A stretch of 64,000 nucleotides of DNA from Vavraia culicis subsp. floridensis (taxonomy: Eukaryota > Microsporidia > Pleistophoridae). The stretch spans positions 30,639 to 94,638 of the forward strand of contig NW_007360623.1 of NCBI RefSeq assembly GCF_000192795.1, written 5' to 3'. The position numbers and the translations under genes are program-made. The notes under the pieces were generated by a model, which did not search any database, was not told the DNA's origin, and worked only from the letters and a program-made list of their open reading frames with translations. Positions 51,780-61,902 of this stretch are shown piece after piece; positions within the stretch are counted from its first letter, which is position 1; each line of letters starts with the position of its first letter.

Positions 51780-53186
51780 TTACTTCTGCTCAGTGTCCGT
51801 CTTTTCCTTCTTTTTTGGCACCTTCTTCACACCGCTCTCCCTTCCAACCACCCGATCGCTGTTCATAACCCGGCTCACAAGAAAAAACGATCCTGCCATG
51901 ATGATCACCAATCCGTACACAAATCCTTTGAACTGGTCTAACGTGTAGTACTCAAAGTCCTGGAAATAGATACCTGCCGTGAGCACGCTGAAGAGCGTCC
52001 ATATAACAAAAAACAGCGGAATAACGAGCAGGGCATCGTAGTGTCTGAGCGCTTTGTTCATCCAAAATATCTGCAGACCCGTGAAAAGAACGATGTTGGC
52101 GAAAAATAGGTACGTGATTCCGTACAAAAATTGATTGTCGCCCAGCAATGTCTGATCGACCATCTCGCCGAAGCTTTTGGCGAATAGCGTCGTAAAACTT
52201 GCAATAATACCGCTCAGTCCCACGTACAGCACCACCATGCTGTACTTCAGGATGCGTCCTGTCTCTTCAAAATACACCCGGTCGCGTTTCATAAAGTCAA
52301 AAAGGTCGTCGGTGAACGACCATTCCGAGTTCACCTCGATGAACTTGACAAGCAGGAACAGAGACAGAATGAGCAGCACAATCACGCCAAACCAGACGAG
52401 GGTCTCCTTTTTCTGGTACATTTTGAGCAGCTCACACAGCGTGAACGTCTTGTGCGACCGGCCGCTGTTCATGAGAATGACGGACGAGCCCGTGAGTACA
52501 AACACAATGGCCATGAAGTCTTTCCACGTGAACACCTCGCTGTTGATGAGCGGAGCAAAGACGGAATTGGCGATCAGACCGACTGCGCCGAGCGATGCAA
52601 GGAGACTTTGGTTGCCGAATATGTAGCTCATGAACCCGGACACCTTGCCAGCCACATACACCACCACACCAATGTAGAACATGGACACGCTCACGCCACG
52701 TATCCTGAGATACGGGCTGTGATAGCTGCGCTTTTGTAGATTGAGGCCGATGTTGATGCACAGATTGCCCTGTACGCTCAGATACACGCCCAGCGACCAC
52801 GCACCCATGTTCTTGCCCATGCACTTGTGCACGCCATCAACCTGTACGCACCCATGCTTGCTCTCGCACCCGTTTAGCAGGTTAGGCCGGCCAGGATTGC
52901 ACTCTTTTCCCTCGGGCACAGCCCTGCAGCAGTACACGCTGTTGACACTCTTCAACTCGTCGTACTCGCACTCGCTCTCTGCACGACAGCGCGCACTACA
53001 CGCCAGAGGTCCGTAGTAGAAGTATGAAGCGCATTCCGATGGCTTTGTGCAATTTTTGCCGGCACTCAGCAATTTCTGACACGTGTTATTCACACAGTAC
53101 AGAGAATGGATGTCAGGGCGTGAACGGACTAGGCAGTCCGAGTCTTTCGTGCAAAATGCTGCGACAGAGGAAATGAACAGAAACAT
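51780..53186 (-). CDS. NIPA-like (DUF803) transporter with a cysteine-rich ectodomain
   Basis: The N terminus has a signal peptide (MFLFISSVAAF) followed by about 125 residues with some 20 cysteines in short spacings (CTKDSDC, CVNNTC, CTKPSEC, YCCRAV, GCESKHGC), a secreted-type disulfide-rich module. A membrane part of about nine helices follows, with the drug/metabolite-transporter fold of NIPA magnesium transporters: LGVYLSVQGNLCINIGLNLQK in the first helix, LLASLGAVGLIANSVFAPLI, FTWKDFMAIVFVLTGSSVILM, later ALLVIPLFFVIWTLFSVLTAG. The tail is short, basic and acidic (KKVPKKKEKTDTEQK). NIPA proteins normally lack such an ectodomain. The start ATG has CCC about 20 bases upstream. The metal substrate is not shown by sequence. 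Confidence 0.78.
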   Translation of the reverse strand: MFLFISSVAAFCTKDSDCLVRSRPDIHSLYCVNNTCQKLLSAGKNCTKPSECASYFYYGPLACSARCRAESECEYDELKSVNSVYCCRAVPEGKECNPGRPNLLNGCESKHGCVQVDGVHKCMGKNMGAWSLGVYLSVQGNLCINIGLNLQKRSYHSPYLRIRGVSVSMFYIGVVVYVAGKVSGFMSYIFGNQSLLASLGAVGLIANSVFAPLINSEVFTWKDFMAIVFVLTGSSVILMNSGRSHKTFTLCELLKMYQKKETLVWFGVIVLLILSLFLLVKFIEVNSEWSFTDDLFDFMKRDRVYFEETGRILKYSMVVLYVGLSGIIASFTTLFAKSFGEMVDQTLLGDNQFLYGITYLFFANIVLFTGLQIFWMNKALRHYDALLVIPLFFVIWTLFSVLTAGIYFQDFEYYTLDQFKGFVYGLVIIMAGSFFLVSRVMNSDRVVGRESGVKKVPKKKEKTDTEQK

Positions 53187-53775
53187 TTTGTTGTGGATAC
53201 GAGCACGGGTGTTTTAACGATGCGGTAAAACAAACTGAAACATAAAATGAAAGGTAAACACTGCGGGATGATGGCACGATCAGTTTTTGACAGTTTGCGA
53301 TGAGTGCGCAGCATCCATCGGAGCAATGGATAAAATACCTCTTCGTTGCTGGTCACTTGTTTTGAACAACGCATTTTTTGAACAACTCATCACCACAACT
53401 CTTCAACACAACTCTTCATCGCACGAAAACCTCTGCGCTCACTTAAAAACGATTGCTGGCCGTACCCGTCCCGGCAATGCGGGTTGCTTAGCCATTTTGA
53501 CCTTTATATTCGTTGCCATGGGTAAACACCGGCTGCTTCCGCAAAGGCAGCGCGCCTGCGATACGAACATTCAAGACGGGTACCGTTGGTACGAAACAGT
53601 CATTGCCTGCAACTTTTTATTTAGCACTGGCACAGCAAATGCACCTGCCGTCGTGGAGGAACGGCCATTTAACGCTAGCACGGGAGAAGCACCGTCTAAA
53701 ATCAACAAAGGATGAGCACCACGAGCGATGGAGGAAAATAAATATCTTACACGGTGCTGATCGCTTAGTACATTT
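53187..53775. other. Intergenic
   Basis: 590 bases, no supportable gene. A short CACAACTCTTCA motif repeats around 53393-53417. Confidence 0.4.
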
Positions 53776-54612
53776 TTATTTTCTGAGCTGCCTCTTGGCC
53801 ATCAGAACAAACAACCGTGCGCTCTCCAGCCGTACACACCACCGCACAAGATCACCAATCCATTCATTCTCCACCCCATTAACACCCACAAATGCCCCGT
53901 TTCTTATCATAACTGCCATTTCCATGCCTCCCACACACACGTTCAGATCAAATCCATTTTTTTTCATTGTCACAGCGCCCAGTGTTCCAAAGAACATTTC
54001 TAGCACGTTCACCATCATATCATACCATCTGTAGGCATCGACCAGCATCCTGTCATACTCCACACGGCTCCATCTTTTTCTCTTTCGCTTGAGCTCGTCC
54101 ACCCGCTCCCGCAGATGCACTGCATACGATCTATCACACTCTGTCGACAGTTCTTCTCCCTCCTCCTTCAGCCTCTCCAGCTCCGCTACCATTCCCCTTG
54201 CTGCTTCACTTGCCGTATTGTACTCTCTCTCCAGCTTGGCAATCTCTTCTACCCTGTTAAACTCGTTCTCGCTCTCCAAAAAGCGCTTCTTCAGCCCTTC
54301 TAGCGTGTCATACGCCACATCAATTCCATTTATACTTTTTCTGAGCTCATAGTTCTTTACACTCAGCTCTTTTATCTCTTCTTCCAGCGCGATGCCCACA
54401 TCTTTCGTCTCTTTGAGCCTTTTCTTACTCTCCTTAAATATTGGTAGGTAGTCAACCTGCACATCGTCCTTGATGCTGTCGAGGAACAGCATTTTACTCT
54501 CTCGTTCTATCAGTGCAAACTTGTAGTTATCGAAATGGTCCTTTACCGATGAGAATTCGTGTTCAATGGTTGAAAAACGTGCGATGTCGTCTTCGGTGAT
54601 ATCAAACGGCAT
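53776..54612 (-). CDS. Coiled-coil protein, 278 aa
   Basis: I do not recognise this protein with confidence. Residues about 60-185 form a long coiled coil (KRLKETKDVGIALEEEIKEL and LERLKEEGEELSTECDRS). A compact globular C-terminal part covers about 195-278 (YDRMLVDAYRWYDMMVNVLE, then alternating strands and a final helix). That shape, coiled coil followed by a small RWD-like domain, is typical of kinetochore subunits such as Spc7/KNL1 or Spc24/Spc25; this is only a resemblance. No signal peptide or membrane segment. CCCC lies about 18 bases before the ATG on the minus strand, supporting the start. Confidence 0.75.
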   Translation of the reverse strand: MPFDITEDDIARFSTIEHEFSSVKDHFDNYKFALIERESKMLFLDSIKDDVQVDYLPIFKESKKRLKETKDVGIALEEEIKELSVKNYELRKSINGIDVAYDTLEGLKKRFLESENEFNRVEEIAKLEREYNTASEAARGMVAELERLKEEGEELSTECDRSYAVHLRERVDELKRKRKRWSRVEYDRMLVDAYRWYDMMVNVLEMFFGTLGAVTMKKNGFDLNVCVGGMEMAVMIRNGAFVGVNGVENEWIGDLVRWCVRLESARLFVLMAKRQLRK

Positions 54613-55209
54613 GATGAGGCTTTTTACGGAGGGGTATTTTTACATGAAGTACATCACGGAGACTGTCCGTTCCAGCGGACCAGAAAAGTGTGTTGCACAG
54701 GGCTGTGATATGAGAAGATAAATAAACGTACCTTTGGTAACGAAATCAAGGAAGTAAATCGAAGATTGAATTGGTGCCTGCTTGGACAAGCAAGCAATCG
54801 TTACAGAAAGATTAAGCATGGTTTAGTGGGGTGGTAGGCAGACACACTTTCGTGCTGAAAGTAGTTGTGCACAATCTGTTTTACGGCGCAGTGTAGACAA
54901 GCAAATCAATTTCTCATCGCAATTGTGAAGTGAAAACTTAAACTGTAATAAACCGTGTTGTAACATGGTTTATTACCATGCTCTCGATACAGCACTGTAG
55001 ATCGTGCCTCCGTGTTCTGGGCAATTGCGAGAAAAAACAAAAAATCATGAAACATTTATAGGAGAGTGGAATGAACGATTCACCCCAAAAAGTGAAAAGT
55101 ACCGCTAGCCAGACACCTTCATCGATCTACGTAAGCATGATTTAACCCGCACACGGAGCCTCAAGAGCAATTAAACCATTGCTCAGTCCATAACTCAGCC
55201 ATTCATACT
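54613..55209. other. Intergenic
   Basis: 600 bases; no supportable gene. Near 54950-54975 TAATAAACCGTGTTGTAA / ATGGTTTATTACCATG forms a small inverted repeat. Confidence 0.4.
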
Positions 55210-55398
55210 TTATTTAACCTCTTCATCCTCATATTTGCCCTCTTCGCTCTCCTCATCTATCTCTTTCAAGATATCGTCCAATCGACGGGCTAACTGCTCC
55301 AAATTACCTTCAATCTCGTGCACCTTACCGGTGAGTGCTGCAACAATTTCATCCACTTCTTCGGGCTCTTTGATGACTTTGATTCTTTCCTCAGGCAT
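55210..55398 (-). CDS. Small acidic coiled-coil protein, 62 aa
   Basis: One amphipathic helix with heptad spacing (IVAALTGKVHEIEGNLEQL, then ARRLDDILKEIDEE) and an acidic tail. The size and pattern resemble heat-shock-factor-binding protein 1 (HSBP1, about 76 residues), but other short coiled-coil proteins would look the same. CCCC at 55407-55410 (minus strand), nine bases before the ATG, argues that it is a real gene despite its size. Confidence 0.6.
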   Translation of the reverse strand: MPEERIKVIKEPEEVDEIVAALTGKVHEIEGNLEQLARRLDDILKEIDEESEEGKYEDEEVK

Positions 55399-55962
55399 CT
55401 GTGGGAGGGGTTGGTGTATATGTTAGGGATAAAGATGAGAACGGTTTGTTGAGTGAGTATCAAAGATAGTGGGTACGGTCGGTCTTAACGAACCAGAAGT
55501 GTGTTTTTACGTGTAGATCAATAAAGGTATTTTTAGCGGATGGAAAGCTGTTAGGATGCGTAGCAAGAACTATGAACACAACAAGTGCATGAACAGTAGT
55601 TTATGCGAATATAAACAACAAAATTAGCGCATAAAACATGAAATGGTGGAAGAGTCGATCAAACCGCGATTTGTGTGATGAGGGCAGAAAGGACGTGTAA
55701 CCAACCGTACAGCTATGGCGAGGTGCAATTCATAACATAATTTTGATGTACTTTATTTGTGAGAATGAGAAGCAGAAACATCGCTAATCCTGAAAGGATG
55801 CTGATCCAAAGCGTGCCACGCCATATTCAAGATAAAGGTTCGAGTGTCTCTCTGAATATAGGATGTAAAAAACTTTGTTCTCTCGTTCTATATTATGCTT
55901 GCTAGCCCGTAACACACAACCAATGCTGTTATTGTCCCTTTGTACGGCATGGTACTTTGCAT
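55399..55962. other. Intergenic
   Basis: 560 bases with only a short non-supported minus-strand frame near the right side. Confidence 0.4.
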
Positions 55963-56271
55963 TCACTTCTTGGTATTGTACAGCTCATCATTTTTCATTT
56001 TGTTCCTGAGCACGTTGACCAAAGATTCTTCAACCTTCACCAGCCCCTTTATACCCTCATCTAGACCGTTATACCGATCCATCAGCACACTTTCTTCTCT
56101 CTCATACCGGTATTGCACACCTGTCCGCGTATTCATCTTCCACTTTGACCACGGTCTTTCAATTTTCATCCGTTTCTGGTTTATCTTTGTGAATGATTGC
56201 GGCACTGCAGTTGGTAAATTTGCCAGCTTTGTTTTTCTGATCGATCGCGGTTTTAGAATGTCGTGCCGCAT
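55963..56271 (-). CDS. Small unknown protein, 102 aa
   Basis: I recognise no family. The ATG at 56271 is chosen over an upstream in-frame TTG because CCCC (56280-56283 on the minus strand) lies eight bases before it, as in other genes here. The N-terminal half is basic (RSIRKTK, NQKRMKIERPWSKWKM) and the C-terminal half is helical (LDEGIKGLVKVEESLVNVLRN). The composition suggests a nucleic-acid- or protein-binding subunit. No membrane segment. Confidence 0.6.
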   Translation of the reverse strand: MRHDILKPRSIRKTKLANLPTAVPQSFTKINQKRMKIERPWSKWKMNTRTGVQYRYEREESVLMDRYNGLDEGIKGLVKVEESLVNVLRNKMKNDELYNTKK

Positions 56272-56984
56272 CCGTGCGAGGGGCAAGATATTTTTTGTTT
56301 TGTGGCAGGATTAACGAATTGGAACGAGCAAGCCTCGGAGGTAAGAGAGTGATAGAAAGGATTTGCTGCATTGATATGACAGGTTTAGAGTCTTATTATC
56401 CATTCAATATAAATGGAGTGGGAAGTGTTGAGAGAAACTGGCTGTAACAGATTTTTGGAAGAATCGCCCTCAGCTCTGCAAGAAAAATTGAGCACTATCA
56501 CGCGTATTACGTACAGGATGCAATGATAAGAAGTAGAAATGCTACCGAGATTGATCATCAAGCGAATGGTTTAATCTTATTGTTGTGTTCGGTCAGCTGA
56601 TCGATGAAGGAGATGTGCGGCTTTCACACTTATTTTACTGTTTTAACATACGCCGCGTGATGATTGTTGTATTGTCAGCCTGTACCACCATTTAGTCGTT
56701 TTATGAGGATAGGAGTGCCGAACCAAATGACCAGTCGCGCGAGGTTACAGAACGAATAAAACGTGCCATTGGTCAACGGGCAAGGATTTAAATTACCTCA
56801 GTTCATACATACGTGTGGAAAGGTCAGAGGCACAGGTTATAAGCAACCAAAGAGGCGCTCAAAGTATAAAAATGTTAGCTCGTTGACGATTGGAAGGGTA
56901 ATTACGTTTGTGAAGACCTCTGACCACAAAAATGCAAAACAGTACCTGATGAAACATTTAGGTGATACCACCAGCTACTGATGC
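56272..56984. other. Intergenic
   Basis: No supportable gene. A 72-codon frame at 56763-56981 lacks an ATG start. Confidence 0.4.
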
Positions 56985-57135
56985 ACCTTAACATTTCGGC
57001 AGAAACATCACCATGTGCCAAGACTCTCACGGCTATGGCAGAGAACTACCACAGAATACCACCTTAACATTTCGGCAGAAACATCACCATGTGCCAAGAC
57101 TTTCACGGCTATGGCAGAGAACCACCACAGAATAC
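56985..57135 (+). repeat. 76-bp tandem duplication
   Basis: Two copies start at 56985 and 57061 (ACCTTAACATTTCGGCAGAA...). They differ at two positions (CTCTCACGG versus CTTTCACGG, and CTACC versus CCACC). Confidence 0.95.
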
Positions 57136-57658
57136 AGGATTAAGCCGGGCAACATCGGATATAAGATAAAGTAAAGTATTGTTGATGCTATGAATACCTT
57201 ATTTAGGTTCCTGTTGCCTAATGGATTTTGCGATCCTTCTTTTCTCGATTATTTCTAACGTATTTTATAATACGAGGCATTTAGCACTGCCTGTCTTCGA
57301 CAAGTACATTCATGGCAATAAAATGGATTTACCGATTATTTGGGCTGCATGCGTATTACAAATACTATCGCATGCGGTGCTATGCACAATTGCCGTGCCT
57401 TAACTGGCAGTTTACTGCATATAATATTGGCTTGTCCAGTCATATGTAAAGAACCCCTTTGTATCATCGTATCGATACTCGTCTTTTCCTAAACGGTACA
57501 ACCCCCGTATCACTCGAATCTATGTTAAATCTCAATTCCAAACGGTCCTTTCTGCCCTCGAACCCTGCGATGCGCCTCTCGCGACCATACCTCATTAATT
57601 AAAAACACGCCCTGTTGTCCCAATTTTAAAAATCGCAAATTCTTAGCCCCCATTTAAA
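57136..57658. other. Upstream region of gamma-COP
   Basis: No gene recognised. CCCCCATTTAAA ends at the gamma-COP start. Confidence 0.45.
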
Positions 57659-60043
57659 ATGTCCTCAAAACTTCTGACCGAGATAAAATCAACGTTTCAG
57701 CAGGGCCTCACACCACGCAACATCATAAAATCGCTGGTGAGTCTTCTCAAGCACATTCAGAACAACACGATATCTCCTCAGCAGACCGAACAAATCGCTT
57801 TTTTTCTTCTGCGCTCGTTCAGCCTGAACAACAATTTTGTAAATCAATTGGTGTACGTGTGTTTGAATTTGTTGCTGCCGTTCGATAATTCATTTGTTGC
57901 AATCAACATCATTGACAAGAAGGAGGAGCTGGGACTGAGGCTGCTCGTTAAGATTGTGCCCGAGGAAATGGTGGGAGACTTTATGAAATATGTGATGGAA
58001 TGCAAGGATGTGGACCTAGGAATGCTGTGCCTGTTGCGATTGCATCGTGATATGGTGCTGAAAGAGATGGCAAAAGAACTAGGAGATGAGAGGAAGCCAA
58101 CATGCGATCAGGTAAGGAAGGCATCGAACAGTCTCATAACGTATTTTGGGAAGCTCAAGACAGAGTTTATGAGGTATCACAAGGTGGACACTTCGAAGAC
58201 TGTGCAGCATTACCATGCCATTCTATTTGAAAGCATTGAAAAGCCGTTTTCATCGTTTTATAGGGACGGCTACGACCAGAGATACACTGTGATTGGGCGG
58301 GGAATGGCAGGTGCGCAGCAAGCACGCACCACAAATAATCTTCGAGATCACCTGAACGTAAAGATAAGTGGCGAGATTTGTTTCACTGAGGCCCTCAGAA
58401 AAGTAAGCTATATGAAGGATCCTGTGCCGTTCTTGAGCCAAGCAATAACCAATGCTGGGATTCTGCTGAACAGCAACGACATTGTCATAAGAATGAGCAC
58501 TCTGCGCTCTCTCGATGCGTTGAGCCAGAATTACGCGCGTAAAGTAGCTGTGCTTAATCCTTCGCTCATTAAGATAAACGACGATCATTCGCTAAGAATA
58601 CTGCTCAGGACAGGCGACAGCAACACGATAGAAAGGATCGCCAACACAGATCTTACGCAGTACGATGATGAGAAGGCGTTGCTTATCGTTAAAGCGTTTG
58701 GTACAATCGCGCAGAAGAATGGGAAAGAGGAGGAAATGGCACGATTCTTGAAACCTTTAATGTTCAAGAGAAGCAGTCTGGAGATGAAGAAGGAGATTGT
58801 GCGCATGTATGGTGAACTGCTAGGTGAACATATGCTTGATGATGAGTGTTACATCAATTACGAGGAAGACGATGAAAGCGCTACTGCGACAGATGCCCCG
58901 GGAATTGAGGTCAAAGGCAAGAATGGCGATGGTGAAAATGTTGATCACAGCCCCATCAAAAGTGCCCTCAACAAAAGTTTCATCATGGATGTGCTTGTCG
59001 AGTACTTGGAGGACAGCCAGTACAGCATCATCACAAATGACATACTTGGTCTAATCAAGGACAAAAAGTACCTAGTGGCAGTGTACAATCGCTTGATTCT
59101 TGAAAACGAGATTGTCAGGAACAATGCAATGGCGTGTGTAAATCGACTTACAGGCAAAGGGCTTTTTGAAGAAAACGAGGACGATCTACTCAATTACTAC
59201 TTCATGAATAGAAAGAACGCAGACGTAAGTAAATACGTGTCTAATAAAAAAAAAGAAAGCATATTTATAAAGGAAACGCGGCCGGTCGTACTTTTGAACA
59301 AGGAGATGAAGGTAGTTCTGGTCAAGCGCGTGTTCAAGTGCTTTATCTATGTGATCCTTAAGATGGAGAACACCGCTAAAGATCTGGATATAGCAGAGGG
59401 AAAGATGCTCATGGGAGTTGAAGAAGGCAAGGACCAGTACTGGGATGAAAAGGCGTTCTGCAAGAGTGCGCACTACGACGATGAGTACACAAAGGGAGAT
59501 TTTCAATTCGTTGACTGCTGTACGCGCCTCGATGAGAAGCAGGGCGAAGGCGTGAGCAAAACCACCACTGTGCTCTTCGGAATTAAAGCCGGCTTTTCGA
59601 CGACCGTTGTGCTCAAAAGACCGCTCGTGATTAATACAGAATGCTCTGCAGTATGCTTCTACGACTTAATGGATCCGGCTACCGAGGAATTCGAAAATGA
59701 GACAAGGGAACTGCGACCCTTTAATGTAAATTATTTGGACACGATCAAACCCTGCAGTCACGGAAAGACGCCATCGCATAATAAGAAAACATCGTTTGCA
59801 CTGGAGAACAGGTCGCTGAGCGTTGCGAAGGAAGAGGTACTGGACATTTTTAACTTGCAGGTGGTTGATCAGGTGTATACAGATGATGTGGTGCAGTTGA
59901 TCTTAGAGGGTATTACGATGGATAGTGTATATGTGCGAATTGAGGTGAAACTGGAGGGTATGGGTAGCGATGTGGGCGTGTTTTTGAAAGTATTAGCGAG
60001 CAGCGTAGAGGTAATTGACAAGATATTGGGTGTTTTACAGTGA
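57659..60043 (+). CDS. SEC21: Coatomer subunit gamma (gamma-COP, Sec21)
   Basis: Gamma subunit of the COPI coat, 794 residues (yeast Sec21 about 935). The N-terminal ~520 residues are adaptin-type helical repeats; RKVSYMKDPVPFLSQAITNAGILLNSNDIVIRMSTLR is interrupted by typical repeat boundaries, and TLRSLDALSQNYARKVAVLN matches the gamma-COP region. A short acidic linker lies near 400-430. The C-terminal appendage has FKCFIYVILKMENTAKDLDI (beta strands), TVVLKRPLVINTECSAVCFY and LMDPATEEFENE, similar to the gamma appendage that binds ARF-GAP. CCCCC precedes the ATG by about ten bases. With beta-COP at 24.7 kb, two core COPI genes sit in this window but not adjacent. Confidence 0.87.
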   Translation: MSSKLLTEIKSTFQQGLTPRNIIKSLVSLLKHIQNNTISPQQTEQIAFFLLRSFSLNNNFVNQLVYVCLNLLLPFDNSFVAINIIDKKEELGLRLLVKIVPEEMVGDFMKYVMECKDVDLGMLCLLRLHRDMVLKEMAKELGDERKPTCDQVRKASNSLITYFGKLKTEFMRYHKVDTSKTVQHYHAILFESIEKPFSSFYRDGYDQRYTVIGRGMAGAQQARTTNNLRDHLNVKISGEICFTEALRKVSYMKDPVPFLSQAITNAGILLNSNDIVIRMSTLRSLDALSQNYARKVAVLNPSLIKINDDHSLRILLRTGDSNTIERIANTDLTQYDDEKALLIVKAFGTIAQKNGKEEEMARFLKPLMFKRSSLEMKKEIVRMYGELLGEHMLDDECYINYEEDDESATATDAPGIEVKGKNGDGENVDHSPIKSALNKSFIMDVLVEYLEDSQYSIITNDILGLIKDKKYLVAVYNRLILENEIVRNNAMACVNRLTGKGLFEENEDDLLNYYFMNRKNADVSKYVSNKKKESIFIKETRPVVLLNKEMKVVLVKRVFKCFIYVILKMENTAKDLDIAEGKMLMGVEEGKDQYWDEKAFCKSAHYDDEYTKGDFQFVDCCTRLDEKQGEGVSKTTTVLFGIKAGFSTTVVLKRPLVINTECSAVCFYDLMDPATEEFENETRELRPFNVNYLDTIKPCSHGKTPSHNKKTSFALENRSLSVAKEEVLDIFNLQVVDQVYTDDVVQLILEGITMDSVYVRIEVKLEGMGSDVGVFLKVLASSVEVIDKILGVLQ

Positions 60044-60403
60044 GCAGGTAAATAAAATGACTGTAAGTATGGGAGCATGTTACATATGCACATATCTTTG
60101 AATGAATTATATAACGCATTTCTGTACCTGAAATATGTCACATATACCGTACGTATTGTTGTTAGAGCACTTATAGTTACCAGCTTATACTTCCTTAGCA
60201 TTTTAGCCTAGTGGCTGCAATCTGGACCTGTGATTCAACATGAAGACAGAAATTATTTGTGTTGAATGCTATTTGGATATGTATAATTATTTGATATTGA
60301 TATAGAGCTTTAAATTTACCATATACATTCTAACAGCGTTGAGGAATATTTCTAGCTTTTATTTATGAATTCTGGAATGTTTATGTAGGTTTTTCATGGC
60401 ATG
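60044..60403. other. Intergenic before the decayed Helitron
   Basis: 360 bases, no gene recognised. Confidence 0.4.
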
Positions 60404-60559
60404 ACTTGCTGTGCTATCCCATTTATCAAAATGGGTGCATGAATCGATAGTATACCAAAATAGCGCTTTTGAATATAACTAAAACATTAGGTCATTCCTT
60501 TCTACCAACTGTTGTATAGTTACAAAATTAATAAATTACTTTCATTCTAGTAGCTCATT

Positions 60560-61643
60560 ATACACAACATTTCTTGTGTATACTTTATCATTCTCACGCT
60601 TTCCATGGTCTCCATTGTCAGCAACATACACCCTTAGACCGTTTGCATAGCCACTCTCGACAGAGTTACATACAACTGACCATGCACAAAGACTGGGCTG
60701 TGCAGATAAACACCTACCTTGTCAAATGACTGACCCTGTGACTTATGGATTGTCATCGTAAACGAAAGAAGAACCGGAAACTGTCTTCTCTTGAGTATGA
60801 ATGGCAGCTTTGTCTCGCTCGGTGCCATGTCGATCCTTGGTATCACTGCCCTGCTATCTTTCCTGGATCCGGTTACAATAGTAGCTATGATGAAGTTTGT
60901 GTGGAGTTCATCAACCACCAGGTGTGTGCCATTGAGTAGGCTGTTGGCTGGATCAAGGTTGCGCAATAGCATTATCAACGCACCCCTTTTTAGAACTAAC
61001 TTGTGCGGTGGCATTCCTGAAGGCTGCTGCTTGTTGAGAAAGTCTAACGGATAGTTCGCAACAACATCATTGTCCTCTGTGACAATAGAGTCTGCACTCG
61101 TGTATGTCACTTCGTTGCCAATCATCAAGTCAAGGACACTGTCATTGATTTCCTTTGCAGCATCGTTGTTTGTTGTGAGTATAGTTCTGTTCGTCAGATC
61201 TTCGCTGTCAGCCATGTTGGCCACATCACCATATATCTCGTTAACGATGTCATCGCACATATCGTCAACATATTCGTTGAACAGTCCAAGTGCATCATGT
61301 GGTCTGTTGAACACACAGATGTATGCGAACAGCTTTCTGATATGGTCAGATGTCTCTGTCATTGCAGCTTCGCTCAGCATGTTCTTTCATTCACTGTCAT
61401 CCTGCAGAAGATTTTTTGCCCTTGCTGCTTCCTCGGATGTGCCATATACAACATTGTTTGCACTTCTTAAGTCGTCGAATGACGTTGCATCTCTCACATT
61501 GAGCAAGAGCATTCTCAGATAGAATCTCTCCTTTTCCTCTGGATTGACCGCATACGATCTTGTAATGACCTTGCCATCACCTCGCTATCGCAATACCCAT
61601 CGGCTGTTCTGGTACACATAGTGATATGGAATGTCGGTGTAGA
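60560..61643 (-). pseudogene. Helitron Pif1-type helicase C-terminal half, disrupted
   Basis: Reading from 61643 on the minus strand, the Helitron order is clear: YLYTDIPYHYVYQNSRWV, then EEKERFYLRMLLLNVRDATS, DLRSANNVVYGTSEEA, LLNGTHLVVDELHTNFI, MTIHKSQGQSFDKVG, HGQLYVTLSRV. Two in-frame stops interrupt it: TAG near 61580 (after VLR) and TGA near 61390, where the family has Trp (SE-stop-KNML). After LSRV the frame shifts, and the tail (ESGYANGLRVYVADNGDHGK) continues in another phase to about 60560. The ATP-binding N-terminal half is missing. Only the last 248 codons (60634-61380) are open. Confidence 0.85.
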
Positions 61644-61677
61644 GATATTGTCTGATTATTTTTTACTGCAACTGGTA

Positions 61678-61902
61678 TTATTTTTTTGGAACATGCACAA
61701 TACTGAAGTGCTTTGTTAAGAACTGTGCACGGAGCACAGGAACATTTTGCAGACTCTCGTAGGTCCGATCAATAAATAAGGCTTTGCCGCGGTAGACAAT
61801 CAGCTGATTATCTACAGCACAGGCAGAACCACCAGGATTTACCAATTGTGTCTTTTCCACCAAAAACTTTTCAGTTGGCGTATTGTCAAAATCTGGATGC
61901 AT
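61678..61902 (-). CDS. Doubtful 74-residue frame inside the decayed Helitron
   Basis: ATG-started frame upstream of the helicase relic, with no recognised domain and no C-rich motif. It could be a remnant of captured or original Helitron sequence rather than a gene. Confidence 0.25.
   Translation of the reverse strand: MHPDFDNTPTEKFLVEKTQLVNPGGSACAVDNQLIVYRGKALFIDRTYESLQNVPVLRAQFLTKHFSIVHVPKK

Noticed and set aside
56763..56981. 72-codon plus-strand frame
   Set aside because: Begins at GTG, has no ATG at the start and no C-rich motif; partly overlaps low-complexity sequence.
61070..61522. 150-codon plus-strand frame
   Set aside because: Antisense to the disrupted Helitron helicase.
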